Assembly: GCA_034008185.1 (NCBI GenBank)
Contig: CM067089.1
Location: forward strand, 20,472,213 to 20,536,212
Origin: Gorsachius magnificus
Lineage: Eukaryota; Chordata; Aves; Pelecaniformes; Ardeidae
Length of the DNA stretch: 64,000 nucleotides
Reading direction: 5' to 3'
The first letter of the stretch is position 1. Every line of letters starts with the position of its first letter. The position numbers and the translations under genes were made by a program. Shown piece after piece: positions 1 to 13,628 of the stretch. The notes under the pieces are model-generated. The model was not told the DNA's origin. It saw only the letters and a list, made by a program, of their open reading frames with translations, and did not search any database.

Positions 1-2816
1 AAAATAGGCCCATCCCAATTTAATTTGTGGCTATGATAGTTACATGTGCTGACGTGCGGCTGTATCAATTGTGTGCTAAATTGGATTTGTGTATTATTGC
101 TTTCTAAATTGCATGCCTAGTTCAGCAAAATTGTTCATCAGTTTTCACTGGCTCTATGCTTAATAAGATGCCCCACAATACCTTGCTGCCAGGATATAAT
201 ACAGCCCATAATTGCCTAGTAAAAAGAAATTACATAAAGCCCTAGTATTATCAACTTATCTAAATCTGCTCATAACAGAACCAATAATTAAATGCTGAGA
301 ACATTTCACATACACACACATACATACACACCCCCCTAACAACATAACTCAATCATAGTTACTTGGTCTTTTTAATGACTGTGTTTTGTATTAATTTTAT
401 TTTAACGCGTAGAATGAGATGTGGGAATATTTGGCCATTTAAAATAATTCTGAAATCATCTGAATAGTTAAGGGAGCACGCCACTGCTTTGATTATACCT
501 CTCAACACTTTATTAAAGAACGCTGTTGCTGTATGCATCTGAGAACATGCATCCTTATGTTCATGTGTGAACAGGTGTGTGTGTGTCTACACATCACCAG
601 GCACCTGGTCAGTGCTTGCCATCTTTTATGATGCTCTCTGAAAAAGGCACAAACAGACATTCTGCTGTGCTTCCATGGGCAGCTTTTTAGTCCTAGTTTG
701 GAGAACTGTTTAAGATACAGATTTAAAAATAGCTAAAATCTCAATTTGCTCAAAGGCATGCCTCTGCAATTGTACCTGAGTAAATAGGACATGGAAATAA
801 ATGCCACAGGAAGTTAGGGGCAAGAATTTAGGAAATTCTTAAAACAAATTGGATGTTTGTACATGTAAAAAGAATATGCCAAATGACTACATAATGCTAC
901 AAGGATTTTGGTAGGAATGTTAAGTCTTTTGCTTTGATTTACAGCAATCTCATTAGAAACCACAATGAAGCCAAGTATGTAGCTACCACAGCCAAACTAT
1001 TTCACATCTAGCATCTCTGATGTTCTTGCACCTTCCCTAGAAGGATCTGGCTCTATCTACGCTGAGAGACACGACAAAAGGTCGGATGGACATCTGGTTT
1101 GGCATTTCCAATATACCTCTGTACGTATAAATATTTTCACATACCAATCTAAGTAATGTAGATGCCAAGTTACATGAACAGCACTTCTGAAGATCTCAAT
1201 GGTAATGCCCCATTACTGTACAATATCTTTTTATGCAGATGTTACATCTATAGCTCTATATTTATGCAAATTGTGTGCCTAAAATTGAAGTAATAGAGAA
1301 TGTCTGTAATGAGGATCACAGCAAATAAGTGGTGTAAATCATACATACTAACACCACAATTCCTTTCTCTCATAAAACATGCTGTGAAGAGAAGCAAGCT
1401 GTGCTATTTAGGATGTGCCTTTAAAGCTCCCTGGCAGGTTTCAGCTCCTGTATTTGTTAGAACAGAGAAGAGAAGTGAGCTTGATTTGTTTTTAATACCA
1501 GTCAGCACTGTAGCCCCATCATCCTTTTAACCTCAGCTCTGTGAGAACTCCAGGGCATCAGCTTCAGCTTGGCACATCCCTGAATAAGCAGCTCCATGTA
1601 CTAGGGCCTGCTGCTGGCCTCCCACCAATCTGAAGGGCCTCTGACCTCATGTAAAGTGGAAAAGGCAACAAACTTCCCTGTCCCATCCCAGGGCAGGATC
1701 CGGCACTGCCCACTCTGACATTATGCCAGGATACTTTAGTACAGGCCATCAGCAGAGGTGCCAAGGGAGTAGGCTTTCTGGAGCCAGGATAGTTCATTTG
1801 TTTCATCAGTTTATGCAGATAGGTAGTCTATCAAGCTCAACAGAACCCATGACAGAGCCTATGAAAAAGCTTTTGGCTTCATCCAGGCAGGATGTGCCCT
1901 TGAGACTGGTGCCTCAGGGCTGCTCTCTGTCTCCAAGGCAGCGCAGTGGCTACCCACTGATTCTGCTGCTGGTTACAGTAACACTGTACCAGTTACCTGC
2001 ACCATCTGCCCTTCACACCACTGTGCTCACACCCCCTCTTCTTCCTTACAACCAAACAAGGTCTGCAGCACACGGTCACACTGCAGTTCACAGCCTATCC
2101 TGTGGTCATACCTGTGTTGCCTGGCTCTTCCATCATGCCTCTCTGCGGTCTCAGTCCAGCAGTTTGGCCTGGGGTATTGGTGTATTCAGTCTTCCACAGC
2201 TATGCCAGCAAGGAGGTAAAAACAGAAAAAGCATGGATTATAACAATGCAACAAGAGAGATGTGGCTGTCTGCTTCCAAACAAGGGGTGGAAATTGGACT
2301 TCTAACATCAAAACAGGATTTCACAGTTGTCTCTCCCTCTGCTGCTATGCTGCAGGGTGTCACACTGGAAAAGTGTAGGGAGGGAGCTGGTGGGGTTACA
2401 GGGATGACATGCTAACAAGGATCCCAGTAACCCAGGAAGCTCTCCTGCTAGACTGGAGGTGGAACCAGCAGTGAATTCCTGCCCTCGAGAAAGTATGACT
2501 TAATAAACTGAGCTATGAATCAACTCTCAGAAACCAGACTCAAACATATTTCCAATGGGCAACATTATTTTTGCTTTCAAAACCACACCAGAATGAAAAG
2601 CACATTTTCAAATCTCTTCCTGAATGGCAAAGAATCCTCCATTCAGGAGGATAAAAGTTGATAGGAAGCAAACATTTTACTCTTAATTTTCAGCTTCTGC
2701 CCTGTTAAGGAAGTAGCACGGGCTATTAGCGGCTCTCTCCCTCCATTTAGGATTCAAAATTTTTCATCTGGTCTACAATGTTTCAGGATTCCCCTTCTTC
2801 TCCCCCATCTACCTAC
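1..2816. other. WDFY4 intron downstream of the last exon seen; no gene recognised
   Basis: This stretch follows the splice donor of the lowest WDFY4 exon and runs off the window edge. The remaining WDFY4 sequence expected here (the conserved VW that continues the WD repeat, and the C-terminal end of the protein) was searched for by eye on the minus strand and not found, so it probably lies below position 1. An AC-rich simple stretch is at about 305-338. One 230-codon open frame (1723-2415, plus) has no recognisable homology and is treated as chance. Nothing else is supported. Confidence 0.6.
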
Positions 2817-2999
2817 CCTCACCACTCCGTCTGTGCTTCCTGTGATGATGATGCTGCGGGTGTCCCAGTCCATCACTTCAGCAAAGCAGCAGCAAACAAT
2901 ACGGCTCTCGGGGCTGCAGGTGGTGTTGATGCTTGCAAGCAGCTGGCCATTGACTGTCCACAGATATAGGTAAGATCCAGCACAAGAGATAATAGCACC
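2817..2999 (-). CDS. WDFY4: WDFY4 exon, WD40 repeat (last one in window)
   Basis: A 183-bp exon of 61 codons, phase 0 at both ends. The acceptor is TTTGTTACAG and the donor GTAGGT. It encodes GAIISCAGSYLYLWTVNGQL at the start and IIITGSTDGVVR at the end, two halves of WD40 blades; the ITGS-DG-VRVW motif is completed by the next exon, which is not in this window. The intron before it (3000-5874) is ordinary. Confidence 0.93.
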
Positions 3000-5874
3000 C
3001 TGTAACAAAGCAAGAGGCCATGTTTCAAGATCCTACTCATTCTCCTCACAGCTCTTAAGTGCTGATTATAAATTACAGGGTTGCTCTGGCTTAAATTCTG
3101 ACCTTTGTTTTGCTTCCGGGCAGATTTTAAACCAGAGATAGTAGAAAATGACATTGATTTTTTTTTTTTTTCTCATGAAAAATTCTGGCATTTTTGCATC
3201 GTAGAAACCCAAACCAACTGTTTCAGATTCAGCAAGATAATGCAGAAACAAGGGTGGTTTTTTTTCATTTTTTAAATGAAAACTTTTCTTTGTATGTTTC
3301 ATTTCTATTTTCCAGAAAACCGAGGCTTTTAGTAAAAAAGCAGACTGACAGACTGATCTAGCTACTGTCAGGGACAGGGACTGTGCGCAGGCAATGCCTA
3401 GCACAGGTTCTGGGCCAGGACTAGTGCTCTTTTAAGCTTTACAAATAAGTGTTCCCTTAAACAAGGACAAGGCGTTCACCTGCTTAGCTGCGAAGCCTTT
3501 GGTGATTTCACAATCCTCCTCTGCCCCTCACAGGGAGCTCAATGTCATCGCATTTTTAGACTGTGTTTCGCATTTGACCAATGACCAGCTCAGCACTCAC
3601 CGAGCTGCACTTCTGCAGAGAACATCCTTCGCACCCGAAGCTCTCCTCTCCCTTCTGTGCAGGCGTGTATTCTTACACAGACTGCACATAAGGAGCAGGT
3701 ACACAGGTCATTCCTTAGGGGCAAGGAATACACAGAACCGAGAGCCAGTGCTACAGTTTTCAACGGTCTTATCAAAAGTGCATTTTGATAAAGTTACCAA
3801 CTGAAATTCCACGTGACCTCGCTGCCCTCGATGCCTACTAAGAACCAGCTGAATAGAACACCATCAGCAAAGTCATGTGCCCTTAAGTTAACAGCGTACA
3901 TCTGGTTTCAATAGACTAACACAGCGCTTCACCCCGCCTGATTTGGGACCAGGGCTCTTCACACTGCAGGGCAGAATTCTGAAGATAAAACAAGGATAGT
4001 GCATTTGAAGCAGAGTTGCCAATAATTAAAGAGATTAAATTTCAGCTACCTTATCTGGATGAGAGTATGTAATGTCCAGGCATTTGTTAGTGATCTACAG
4101 TGTTTTTTCGGGTGTAGACCAGGGATTTAAAACTAACTGAAATCATTAGTTAGAGCAAGCTTTTATAATCCTCCTTAGCTTATAAAGTTTTGGGGACAGC
4201 CTTTTTATTTTGTGTCTATGTGGTACAAACACCATGAGGTTTGGATCTATAAATGGAGCTTCTAGATGCTCAAGCAAATACAAAAAACAATAATCACGTA
4301 AGAACCCTGTGCAGCTCTTTGTTATTTCACAGAGAACTATGTTGTTCATAAATTTGCTTCAAAACATTCTGAATTCTCCAGGAAAAAAACCTTGTTACCA
4401 AACATGTACTTTTGTGTTAATCAAAATATTAAACTTAGCACAATGGAAACATTTTATTTCTATTTTCATGTTATAATATATAAATATATATAGAAAATTT
4501 AAACAAAAACACATTTCAGAGTTAAACATCCTATTCTGCTAACATTAAAAAGAATTTTTTTCATCCACAACATATGGACCTCTTCATCTTTTTTTCCTTG
4601 AAGTTTCAGTCATGCTTTCCTAAGGCTTTTCCTCTTTTAAATGAACCTTTCTGCAGACTATTGTCCAATCAGTTTAACCATTTACGCTCTAACAAGCTGG
4701 AGACCTGCTCTTGGATCAATCACCAGACTGTTCCTGGCACAGACCATCTTTGTTTTGGACAGCTCCAGAAGAGGAGCTGCCAACTAACAAGGCTACTGCT
4801 GCTGGTGGCCTGGTACATCGAAAGGCAAGGACTCCATCCTCCTGGGGTCTCCAGCCCATGGTCTGTGCCAGTCCACCCACTCATTTCTGAATGCACGGCA
4901 TTGCTTCATAAGAGACCACCAGGGTATTCTGAAGCGGCCTGCTGAAGCCACCGGCCATTTTATACTAACCAGGACCCTTGGGGCTGGGAGCTGAGCTGGC
5001 ACTGAACCGACTTAATTCCCACCCTCAGTTGCTAACCATCAGATTGCATGGTTAATAAAGCTCTGATATGAGATGACTACTTTTGCACAAACTGAGTGGA
5101 GAATTGCCTAGTTTCTTACTGCTATGAACTCAATTTTGTACAAGCTCGGTACAAGCTCTGGTACTAGATCCAACCTTGAATTGTCTGAGCAGCTGGATTT
5201 CTGCTCTATTATATTAACAGAGACAGAAAATACAAACATGCAAGCAACATTTTTGGGAGGTAGAAGGTTGGAAAAAAAACTTATCCAGAGTGTTTACAGT
5301 AAAATCCAATATAGAATATTTTTCTAACAACACGCATACAATTCTGGCCAGGCACAGACAACAACAGACTTATATCCGCTCTATCAAGACAACTCCCCAC
5401 CCCCAGCCCTGCACCTGAGAGTAGAAGGGAAAGTAAAGCCAACATAGTCACTGCAAAGGTGTAAGGAAGTTGCCACCTGGGGCAGCAGACTGAGGTCTAA
5501 CATGTCTCAGCTGACATTGCTCTGCTGCACGAATGTCAGAAGAAATTAATGAAATAATGTAGGCAATAAGGTTATGGGTGAGCCAAATCCAGGAGCTACT
5601 AGGGTAATACTTCTTCCTTCGTAAACCAGAAGTTGTTTAATCCTGCTATCTACCCATCCAAAGATGCTTCTACTTAGCTACTCAGTCTAAGATGTTGCTT
5701 TTAGTGCTTGCCTCTCATCATTAAGAACACTATTAGCAATCTCTGTAGAAAGAAAAAAAAAATAATCAATGTATCAGACTCTCAGGATGTTTTTATGTTA
5801 GGAAGAGCGCCCATTAAATTATCATGAAATGTTCATGGATACATCAGAAGAAAGATGATAAATGAAGATCTTAC
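3000..5874. other. WDFY4 intron; nothing recognised
   Basis: About 2.9 kb of AT-rich intron with short T and A tracts (for example 3159-3171). No exon with consistent phase and no repeat family was recognised. Short open frames on both strands show no homology. Confidence 0.6.
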
Positions 5875-6054
5875 TGTTGAATTGTTGATGGCAACAGAAC
5901 AGAGGCTTGCCTCGTGGGCAGGAAGCTGGTTTATGTACGTCAGCTGATTCAGGTCCCAGATGATGCAGGTTCTGTCATCGGATCCACTCACAAAGATGCT
6001 GTAGGTCACAGAAGCAGCAAGGCAGGTCACTGCCTGAGTGTGCCCATACAAAGC
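5875..6054 (-). CDS. WDFY4: WDFY4 exon, WD40 repeat
   Basis: A 180-bp exon of 60 codons, phase 0 at both ends, with acceptor TTCCCCACCAG and donor GTAAGA. It encodes ALYGHTQAVTCLAASVTYSI, then the blade motif FVSGSDDRTCIIWDL, then a second GH-like element (LPAHEASLCSV). The GH...SGS-D-T--IWD pattern is a textbook WD40 blade. It follows LRQ of the previous exon exactly as in human WDFY4. Confidence 0.95.
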
Positions 6055-9000
6055 CTGGTGGGGAAAAAGCAACCAATAAACCACAGCAGACAGTGGCTGA
6101 TTTACTAGGGAACCACAGTCCTACTGTCATTTGCTTAGTAAGAACAAGCAACCTACTCATTCTTTGGACAACTGAAAAAAGTATGAGGGGGGAAATCCTA
6201 CAGAATCTTACAGAAGCATCCTTGTCCTCAACTTGTGGTTGAGGAAAGTTGAGTCTCCAAGAGATTAAATGAACTGCCCCAAGCTGCATAGTAACTCAGG
6301 GCCCTTGGCATACATTTTAGACTCTATGACAGTGCTTTGTGCTCAGCAACAAAACATTTTTCACTCCAGTCCATGTAGTTTTAAGTACATTTTATGCTTG
6401 GAAATTACTATTTCTCAATATCTAAAAAAAAATTTGAAACAAAACTGATCAGGATGTATTTCAGTGACCTTCCCCAGTCTTTTCTTTCTGTTTCTTGAAC
6501 AAGTACTAATATTTTTCCAGTTTTAGTTAAGAAGAAAAACAGCATTTGGGGATAATTTTTGCATAAAGCCATATATGAATTCCTTTCTCTTTCATCATTA
6601 TCCAACATACTTTTTTTGTTGTTGTTTTGTAGGAGTGCCCAGTTTAATTTAGCCTTCAACAGGTTCATAAAAAACCCCTGCACTTTAGGCAATTTAATAG
6701 CACAGAGAGAAATCAGGGATAGAAGTATACTGATGACAATTGTTTAATGCAGCATTCTCAAATGGCAGCAGTATACATTTCTGCTGCATAACCACCAATG
6801 ACAGTAAAGCCTGTAGGGCAACAGAGAAAAAGTCCTTCACAACTTTCCTAAAAAGTCTTTCAGAGCTCAATTTTTAGCTGCCTTACTGTGAAAAATCAGA
6901 CCCACCAGTTTTAATGTTGGTTTTAACAGTTATTCCCTGCTGGCTTTCTCTACATGACATAATTAGCACATCTTCAGGGTCTGTCTCAGTTCAGCATGGA
7001 GCAGGAGAGCCACATGTCCCAGATGATTTTTGCAAATGCATCTTATACTCTTTTCCAGTGTGTGACTGTGAGACTGAACTCTTGCTGGCTAACATGTGCT
7101 GCCACTTGCCAAGGTTACTAGGACAACAGTATTCAAACATTAATCCAACTGGAGAAGAAGCTGAGCTGCAGCAGGCTATCTACTACTGAAGGTGACCTGC
7201 CACTGCGAGGGATGAATTTCAGCTTGTGATTTATTCCATTCACAAGAACTGTTGATTGAAGATACTGGCACAAAATAGGGTGTCCAGCAGTGGTTTTCAG
7301 AGGTCAGAAACACTCTCAACTGAGCATAGAAAAGGAAGCTCAGCAATAGCTTTGGACCGGCTGTAGAAGAGTCTCTTTACAAAGGACTGGGCATAACCCA
7401 GTGCCTGTGCTCGAGAACTGTACAAGACCTCTGCAAAAAGGGCTGGGAGAAGGCAGGTTCAAGGGCTCCAAATTTCCACCCCTTCCTCCAAAGCATGAAA
7501 TGAAACATACCCACTGTGACAGTATTCAAACTGCCAAGTCAAGCCAAGCTAAGGTCCTGCACAAGTGTTAATAAAATCCTTTTTTTAACCCAGAAAGATC
7601 CTATCTGACAGTGAAGTGCTTTAAATACAAGCTGAATGTGGAAGAGAGGGCTAGACCTAAGCCCAGTTATAATCTCAGCTTCAATCCACCAGCGTCTCAA
7701 TGCATATTCATATAAAAACTGTCTTCTCATTATTGCTCTGCAAAGACTGACAGGTTTTCTTTTAATGGGACATATCCTGAAGCATATCTGCAGAAAGAAC
7801 TGTGAGGCCTGTCTTCAGAGTAAATTCACAAATGTCAAGAGGCAAAAAAGATGACCAGTTTCACTGCAGGAATGCTTAGTCCATGAAAACTTAAACCAAG
7901 TTTGACCATCCAACTTAACTGGCTGACATGGACACAGACACTTCACAGCTACACTTAACGCCTCCCCAAGAAGTCTGCATGGCAGACAGCACAGCTCGCC
8001 CAGGTGCTTCTCCCAGTCTAGTGATTCCTGTGGCCCAGAAATTCTGGGGGCTGGATTGCATGGGTATCTCTGCTCATGAACACTAAGGGAACTGCGAAAT
8101 TGAATAGATCAATACTGAGGCTATTATGCTCAATCTTTAGTGTTCCACAAAACTGTGGAAGCAGCCCCTTCTAGAGAGGGAAAAGCGACTTTTTCTGCTG
8201 AAATATAGTTTCTGTACTTTACTACATTCCAAACCAGAATGTGTCAGTCCCATGAGACAGCTGGTAAGTGAATAGCATCCACTTTATAGCACATCAGCTT
8301 TACTTAAGCAAAGCTCACTCTCTCAGGAAAGATGATACAATTTTTTTTTGTTCAGCAGAAAAAGCACCCACTGTGAAGCAGTGAATTACATGAAAGCAGC
8401 AAGTAATTCACTGGAAGACATTTAGAACCATAGTGTACATTTACATCTAAAAAACAAAAAAGCCTCTGCTAGCAAAGAGAAGGAAAAAATACAGAATTTG
8501 TCATTGCATGATCTCATGCTACTTTGTGGACTTTGGGTAATACCAGATTAATCACAGTAGAACACATCAGCAAAGCTGATTTTAGGTTGTTAAAGAGAAA
8601 GGCACTATATTGGAGATAAAAGACAGCCTCTTCAAACAGTTGCCTGAAACTCAAACTGCCCCCCGACTGGTATCATTTTGATGTTGATGAAGATTACCAC
8701 TTACTCTTTTCTCTACTACTATTTCTTCCATTTCTGTGTCCGTGTCCTGGCTTGGAATAATAACCAGCCAGACTACAAGGTCATCACTGAAGATCTTGTA
8801 TCATATTTCTGGCTTCTTCTCAAGCAGGAATCATAAACCTCAGAAGAGGGACTGCTCTAAACACGGGTTCCCCACTAATTTCAACAGACAAGAATTTCAG
8901 ATAAATGAAGATCTAAATACTACTCTGGCATTCCAATAGACATTGAAGTTTTCACATCATTTAATGACAAATAGAATATGTTTTGGCTCAGGGTATGGAA

Positions 9001-9890
9001 AGCACTAAAATATCATCTGAATATCCCTCCAGAACAAATGAACAGAAGCAGCTTCTAACACTTGGAGATATTCCTGATCAGTGAATGCTGTATTAGTTTG
9101 CCTGAAAGTAGCAGAGCATTTTCAGTTTCTTGATTTCTTAGGGAAAAAGGGTCCTATGCTGCCTTTCAGATATGATAGAGATGTGCTGTAGCTTTACTTG
9201 TAAAGCTGAGAACTCACCAGAGCTGAACCACACAAATCTTGCATAATAATTTACTTTTGTAAATAGCATTTATACAGCTGTTTGATGACTATAGATGAGT
9301 ACTCCAAATCAACAACCACTAAAGGACTTTGGACAATAAGGACACAAACTATATAATTCTTATTGAATGCATCCCTGCCTCATGGAGTGACAGATAAACC
9401 TTTTTGTTCTGAATTCAGGTTGAGAGAAAAGAAATAAGAACTTTGCCTAGCTGAGCCTTCATCTCCATCAGCTAAGTTAACAGGGTGTTTTGGAGATCCT
9501 GTCCATTGCTGTCGCAGCCCAAAAAGAACTATAAGCATCTTCAGGTGATACTGTTTTTTGAAAATAATCCAAGGGTTGGCTGCACTTCAAGTGAGAAGAG
9601 CATATGACTTATCTTCACTGTTTCTTTGATCATGACAAACTTTCAAAGTGCTACCAAAGGGGCAAAAAAAACCCCCACGTAAGCAGAGTTCAGAACTATA
9701 AGCCGTGGGTATAAGGCATATTATCAGCTCCTGACCTGATAACAGGCTGTCACATGATACCGCCTTCATGACTTTTTTTCCCGCCTTCTTGATTCACCCA
9801 AAGGTGTTTCCTCTGCCAGTCATCTGAGAGAAAGAAACTAATCTTTTGGTATCCATTAAGTTTCTATAGCAAAAGGGCCACAGTACTGAC
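6055..9890. other. WDFY4 intron; nothing recognised
   Basis: A 3.8 kb intron. No coding exon, RNA gene or repeat family was recognised. Open frames listed on both strands are short and show no domain. Confidence 0.6.
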
Positions 9891-10049
9891 CTGTCTCAAG
9901 TTTAGACATTTCACTTTGTCCTTGACCAAGGAAAGTTCCCAGACACACACAACCGAGCTTGTTCCAGATGTGATTATGGTAGTTGCTGAAGGACACACAG
10001 CGCAGAGGCACTTTCCCCACTCTGCCATGCACTCAAACGTAGTCACATT
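9891..10049 (-). CDS. WDFY4: WDFY4 exon, WD40 repeat
   Basis: A 159-bp exon of 53 codons, phase 0 at both ends; acceptor TTTCTTGTACAG, donor GTCAGT. It encodes GKCLCAVCPSATTIITSGTS followed by VVCVWELSLVKDKVK and ends LNLRQ. The TSGTS-VVCVWEL string is near-identical to the first WD40 blade of mammalian WDFY4. Confidence 0.95.
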
Positions 10050-11697
10050 CTGTACAAGAAAGCAGCATTAAGTCAAATGCTCATCTGATGATTCCATGCA
10101 TTTATTAATACCAAATGGCAGCTTCAATTTTCAGAACTGAGCCTCCATTTCTTCAAATCCAGGAAAGAAAATGTCAACCAGCCTCTATGCTCACCGCACA
10201 GCTGCCCAATATGCAGCCGCGCAGGCTATGGCTGCATGCAGCAATGCCATCCTCCAGGGGCCAAACAGGAAAGCTGAGACCCGAGTCCTGATCCCTCTTG
10301 TGCACAGGCTTCTTATATAACTTCAGGCAAACTCATTCTGGCACTGTACAGTGACAGAATTCAAATACTCAATGTAGATTAAAAAGAAAGCTCAGGCAGT
10401 GATGGCCACTGCTAGCAGAGTTAGTGCCAGGCTCTGCAACTCTCCTTTTACTTGGACTGAAAAGCCAAAAGCCAAAGCTCTAAATTCCATCCTATGCCAA
10501 TGGCTCTGTTAGCAGCACCCAAACCAATCTAGCCCAAAGTCAGGTCCATTACGCATTGCTACAATTACAGCACAAACACTGTTCTGCTCACACCCTGCAT
10601 TAGCGCTCTCCCACACAATGGGGACAACACTGGTGCTAATGATTCTGGTGGAGCTGGATGGCACAGCTACAAAAACCATACCACAGACAGAACAAACCTT
10701 TACTTACTTAGAATGAGGACAAAAATTTCTTTTAAGCTCATGTCCAGAGGCACTGTTGACCCAGAGAGAACTCAAGTTGGACTCCCAATTACTTCTCATA
10801 GTGACCATGTAATCACACTCACTATGCTCAGTGTCACTAGGATCAGTGACACCCTGACTTTTGAAGAAACAGAACAAATACCTATAGCAGCACTATGAAT
10901 TGCTAAGTACTGATTTTAATTTAAATCCATGGACAAAACTCTCAATTTTATACAGGGAGCAGAAAGTAAAATACATCTCATGGCTTTTTCAATTCCATTG
11001 ACTGTGGGTATATCTGTAAAAACATAATGATGTGGCTTGCACAAATACCCAAGTCAGTATGTTGCTGAATGATGTATTCTGCTGTTCTGGTACCCAAGCT
11101 AACTCAGATGTCTTTTCATGTCATAACATTGTCCCAAACACATCCAAAAATCAGTGTGTTTGTGGTAGAGGAAGAAACTGCATCTGTTAAGTGCTCTAAC
11201 AAGCAGTGTGACGACACAGACTGTTGATTTTCAACAGCAAAGAAGTAAGAGTATTAACTTTCTAGAATAGAAGACATTATTATTTTGAATGAATGCACTG
11301 GGCTAAGCTTGGGAGCCAGAGGGGAATTGACAGATGGTCCTATCTTGATCCCAGCAGAAAGTTCTGTGCAATGAAATTTCTAATCAGTGGCCAGAAGACC
11401 TTGTATTGTCCTTACAACCTATGAAATGGGGTTTCTGCTTTGCTTTGACAGACAACACAGTCACTGGAAGGAAAACTTGAGATAATTTAGAGGGGAAATG
11501 CCACATTTTTCAGCAGTGTAGAATGATTTTGTACTCTGTTGGGATATCCAGCTTGAGATTCCTTGAGAAGTTTGACTGTGAGAAAGCCCTGTAGAGCATC
11601 CTTTGAAATCAGCTCCCCAACAGCTTCTGAAACAGCCCAAAGCAGCCAAAGACCACACATATTCATTTCTGGAATGCTTAGACTTTTTCTTATTTAC
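10050..11697. other. WDFY4 intron; nothing recognised
   Basis: A 1.6 kb intron without recognisable coding or structural features. Confidence 0.6.
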
Positions 11698-11855
11698 CTT
11701 CTCAGACCCATAGTTGGCAAAGCAGCAAGTGAAGTCCTCAAATCCCCAGCAAAATGTTTTCCTCCAAAGAGGAGGAATCAAAACTTTATTTTTTTCGACA
11801 GCCAGAATGCCTTTCTCAGTATGAACAATGTGCCCAATAGCTCCCTTGGGATAAT
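11698..11855 (-). CDS. WDFY4: WDFY4 exon, BEACH-to-WD40 linker
   Basis: A 158-bp exon that begins with two bases completing a split Asp codon and then gives 52 codons, ending in phase 0. Acceptor TCTGTCTTGTCAG, donor GTAAAT. It encodes PKGAIGHIVHTEKGILAVEK, then NKVLIPPLW and the WGFEDFTCC stretch, ending NYGSEK. An open frame runs on through both splice sites (11461-12111), but only this part is conserved. Confidence 0.93.
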
Positions 11856-12722
11856 CTGACAAGACAGAGAACATGTTTAATTCTTTCAGTTTTAGAGTAC
11901 CTGTGTTAACTTCCCTCCTTGCACAGATTGTGTGGTGAAGCTGGCAAGTCCCGTAACTGGGCTTAGTGCTGTGGTCAGGCCCACAGACAGAATTCCACTC
12001 TACAACTGAGATTCCAGACAGAACAGTGGAAACTCCCCTTTCCAACGGACCACAGAAATCCATGCAGGGGAGTGACGCGCTCCCAAGGAGGGGGTTTAAC
12101 AGCAGTGTCATTAAGATCCTTTTTATTGGGAGACTGCCTTATGCCACACACTACAGAGGGTGCCAGGCATGTCACCAACAGTCCCTGTAGTACAGCTACA
12201 GGAATCCACTGTCCCCACAAAGGTGTGTGATGAAACAACACCACCATGGTACGAAAAAGTAGACACAGAAATTTTCCAGGCTTCTTCATGGTAAAGAAAG
12301 TAACAGACTAAGAAAAAGATGAAGAGAAAGAAAGGATTTGAAGATCGAGAAGTGGAGAAAGACAGATAATATTTACTTTGCCGTTGAATATAGAAAGAGA
12401 GAATGAGAATGGAAAACAGGGACCTTTATGCTTCAATTTAACATATTCAGAATGCATAAGAGAAAAAAAGATTTGGATGTGTTACAAAAAAAAAATCTGT
12501 TCTGAACTCTACAACAGAAGTTTCAAGATTTCTCCTGAGTATTTGAGTATTTTCAATGCCCACTCACAATACACACATACAACAATTGGCAGAGGGAATC
12601 TTGATTGTACCAATTCATACAAATGACTGTGCCTTTTTTTGTGCTCTTGAAAATCCATATTCACCCCATCCAAGAATTCTGTACTACTTAGCTTGGAAAA
12701 TGCTCCACAACCCCTGCAGCAC
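11856..12722. other. WDFY4 intron
   Basis: An 867-bp intron without recognisable content. Confidence 0.6.
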
Positions 12723-12870
12723 CTTTTATTGTAACTGGTGAGAGCTTCAGATTTTGCAGGCTGCTCATAAAAGGAGGAAGAATTCCACCTGAGTGAAGGG
12801 ACAGCACAGGGTCTCTTCCTGGTGAACTTTTCCCATGAGCATTCCTGGAGGGATGTGGTTTCGTGAAGAG
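12723..12870 (-). CDS. WDFY4: WDFY4 exon, start of linker after BEACH
   Basis: A 148-bp exon of 49 codons plus one base. Acceptor TTTGTTCTAG (a TAG acceptor). It opens LFTKPHPSRNAHGKS and ends SLQNLKLSPVTIK plus the G that completes Asp with the next exon. This is the variable, Ser/Pro-rich linker; the LFTKPHP start and SLQ-L-PS/PVT end are conserved with human. The donor GTGCTG is weak for a canonical site, yet the phase match to the next exon is exact. Confidence 0.9.
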
Positions 12871-13415
12871 CTAGAACAAAGGAATGGCATTGAAAAATGA
12901 ATCTCTATTTGTCAGATCATGCAGGAGACACATCTGTTTAAATCCTTAATCATAGACTCCAGGACTGTCATACATGAACCTCTTCATTAAAATAAAATCT
13001 TACCCTTTTTATATTTTTGTCAGACTACATCCCTTCCTCACATAGATCAGAAGCTAATCCCAGTGATTCAGGAGAATAGAGGAAAGTATAGGTGAGGCTT
13101 TGAGCTGCTTTTCTTTGATGGTACCTATTCCCAAACTAGTGTTTACTCATGTGACTGTACTGAAGCAGCAGAACTCAGATTCGATGCCACAGCTGTATGG
13201 CATACAACAGGAACAGAATGATTAGAAAGTGGAATCACATACACGTATGTGGGTGCATACTGATGTAGTACACAATATGGAGAAATCTATAGCCCATCTT
13301 TTAGCAGATTTAAATCAGAAAATGTCTCTGATTTAAGTTTCTGTTCTTGCTTTCCAGTTGAAATACTACAAGATCAAAATAAATTATGCTCTCTACTCTC
13401 ATGATAAAGTGGTAC
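12871..13415. other. WDFY4 intron
   Basis: A 545-bp intron; nothing recognised. Confidence 0.6.
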
Positions 13416-13628
13416 CTGCTTTGGTATCTGCCCAAAGTTGCTGATAAAACCCAGGATGGTGCTCTTAATCAGAGGATCTTTAATGTTGTTGAGGTCCATC
13501 TTGTCTCCATAGAAGTAAGGGTGATAGGTGTTAACTGCCTCCACTGCAGCTGAGCCATGTTGCTTATTGCCAAAAATCAGATCTATCCAACGATGGAGGT
13601 GTGCACTGACATAGTCACTTTCCAGGGC
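13416..13628 (-). CDS. WDFY4: WDFY4 exon, C-terminal BEACH domain
   Basis: A 213-bp exon of 71 codons, phase 0 at both ends; acceptor TTTTGGTTTCAG, donor GTACCA. It encodes ALESDYVSAHLHRWIDLIFG, then NTYHPYFYGDKMDL and STILGFISNFGQIPKQ. The WIDLIFG-KQ-G-AAVEA-N---P signature is diagnostic of BEACH domains. BEACH proteins act in vesicle traffic and lysosome-related membrane events. Confidence 0.96.

Noticed and set aside
11461..12111. 216-codon minus-strand open frame
   Set aside because: Only 11698-11855 is conserved; the rest is intron read through both splice sites.
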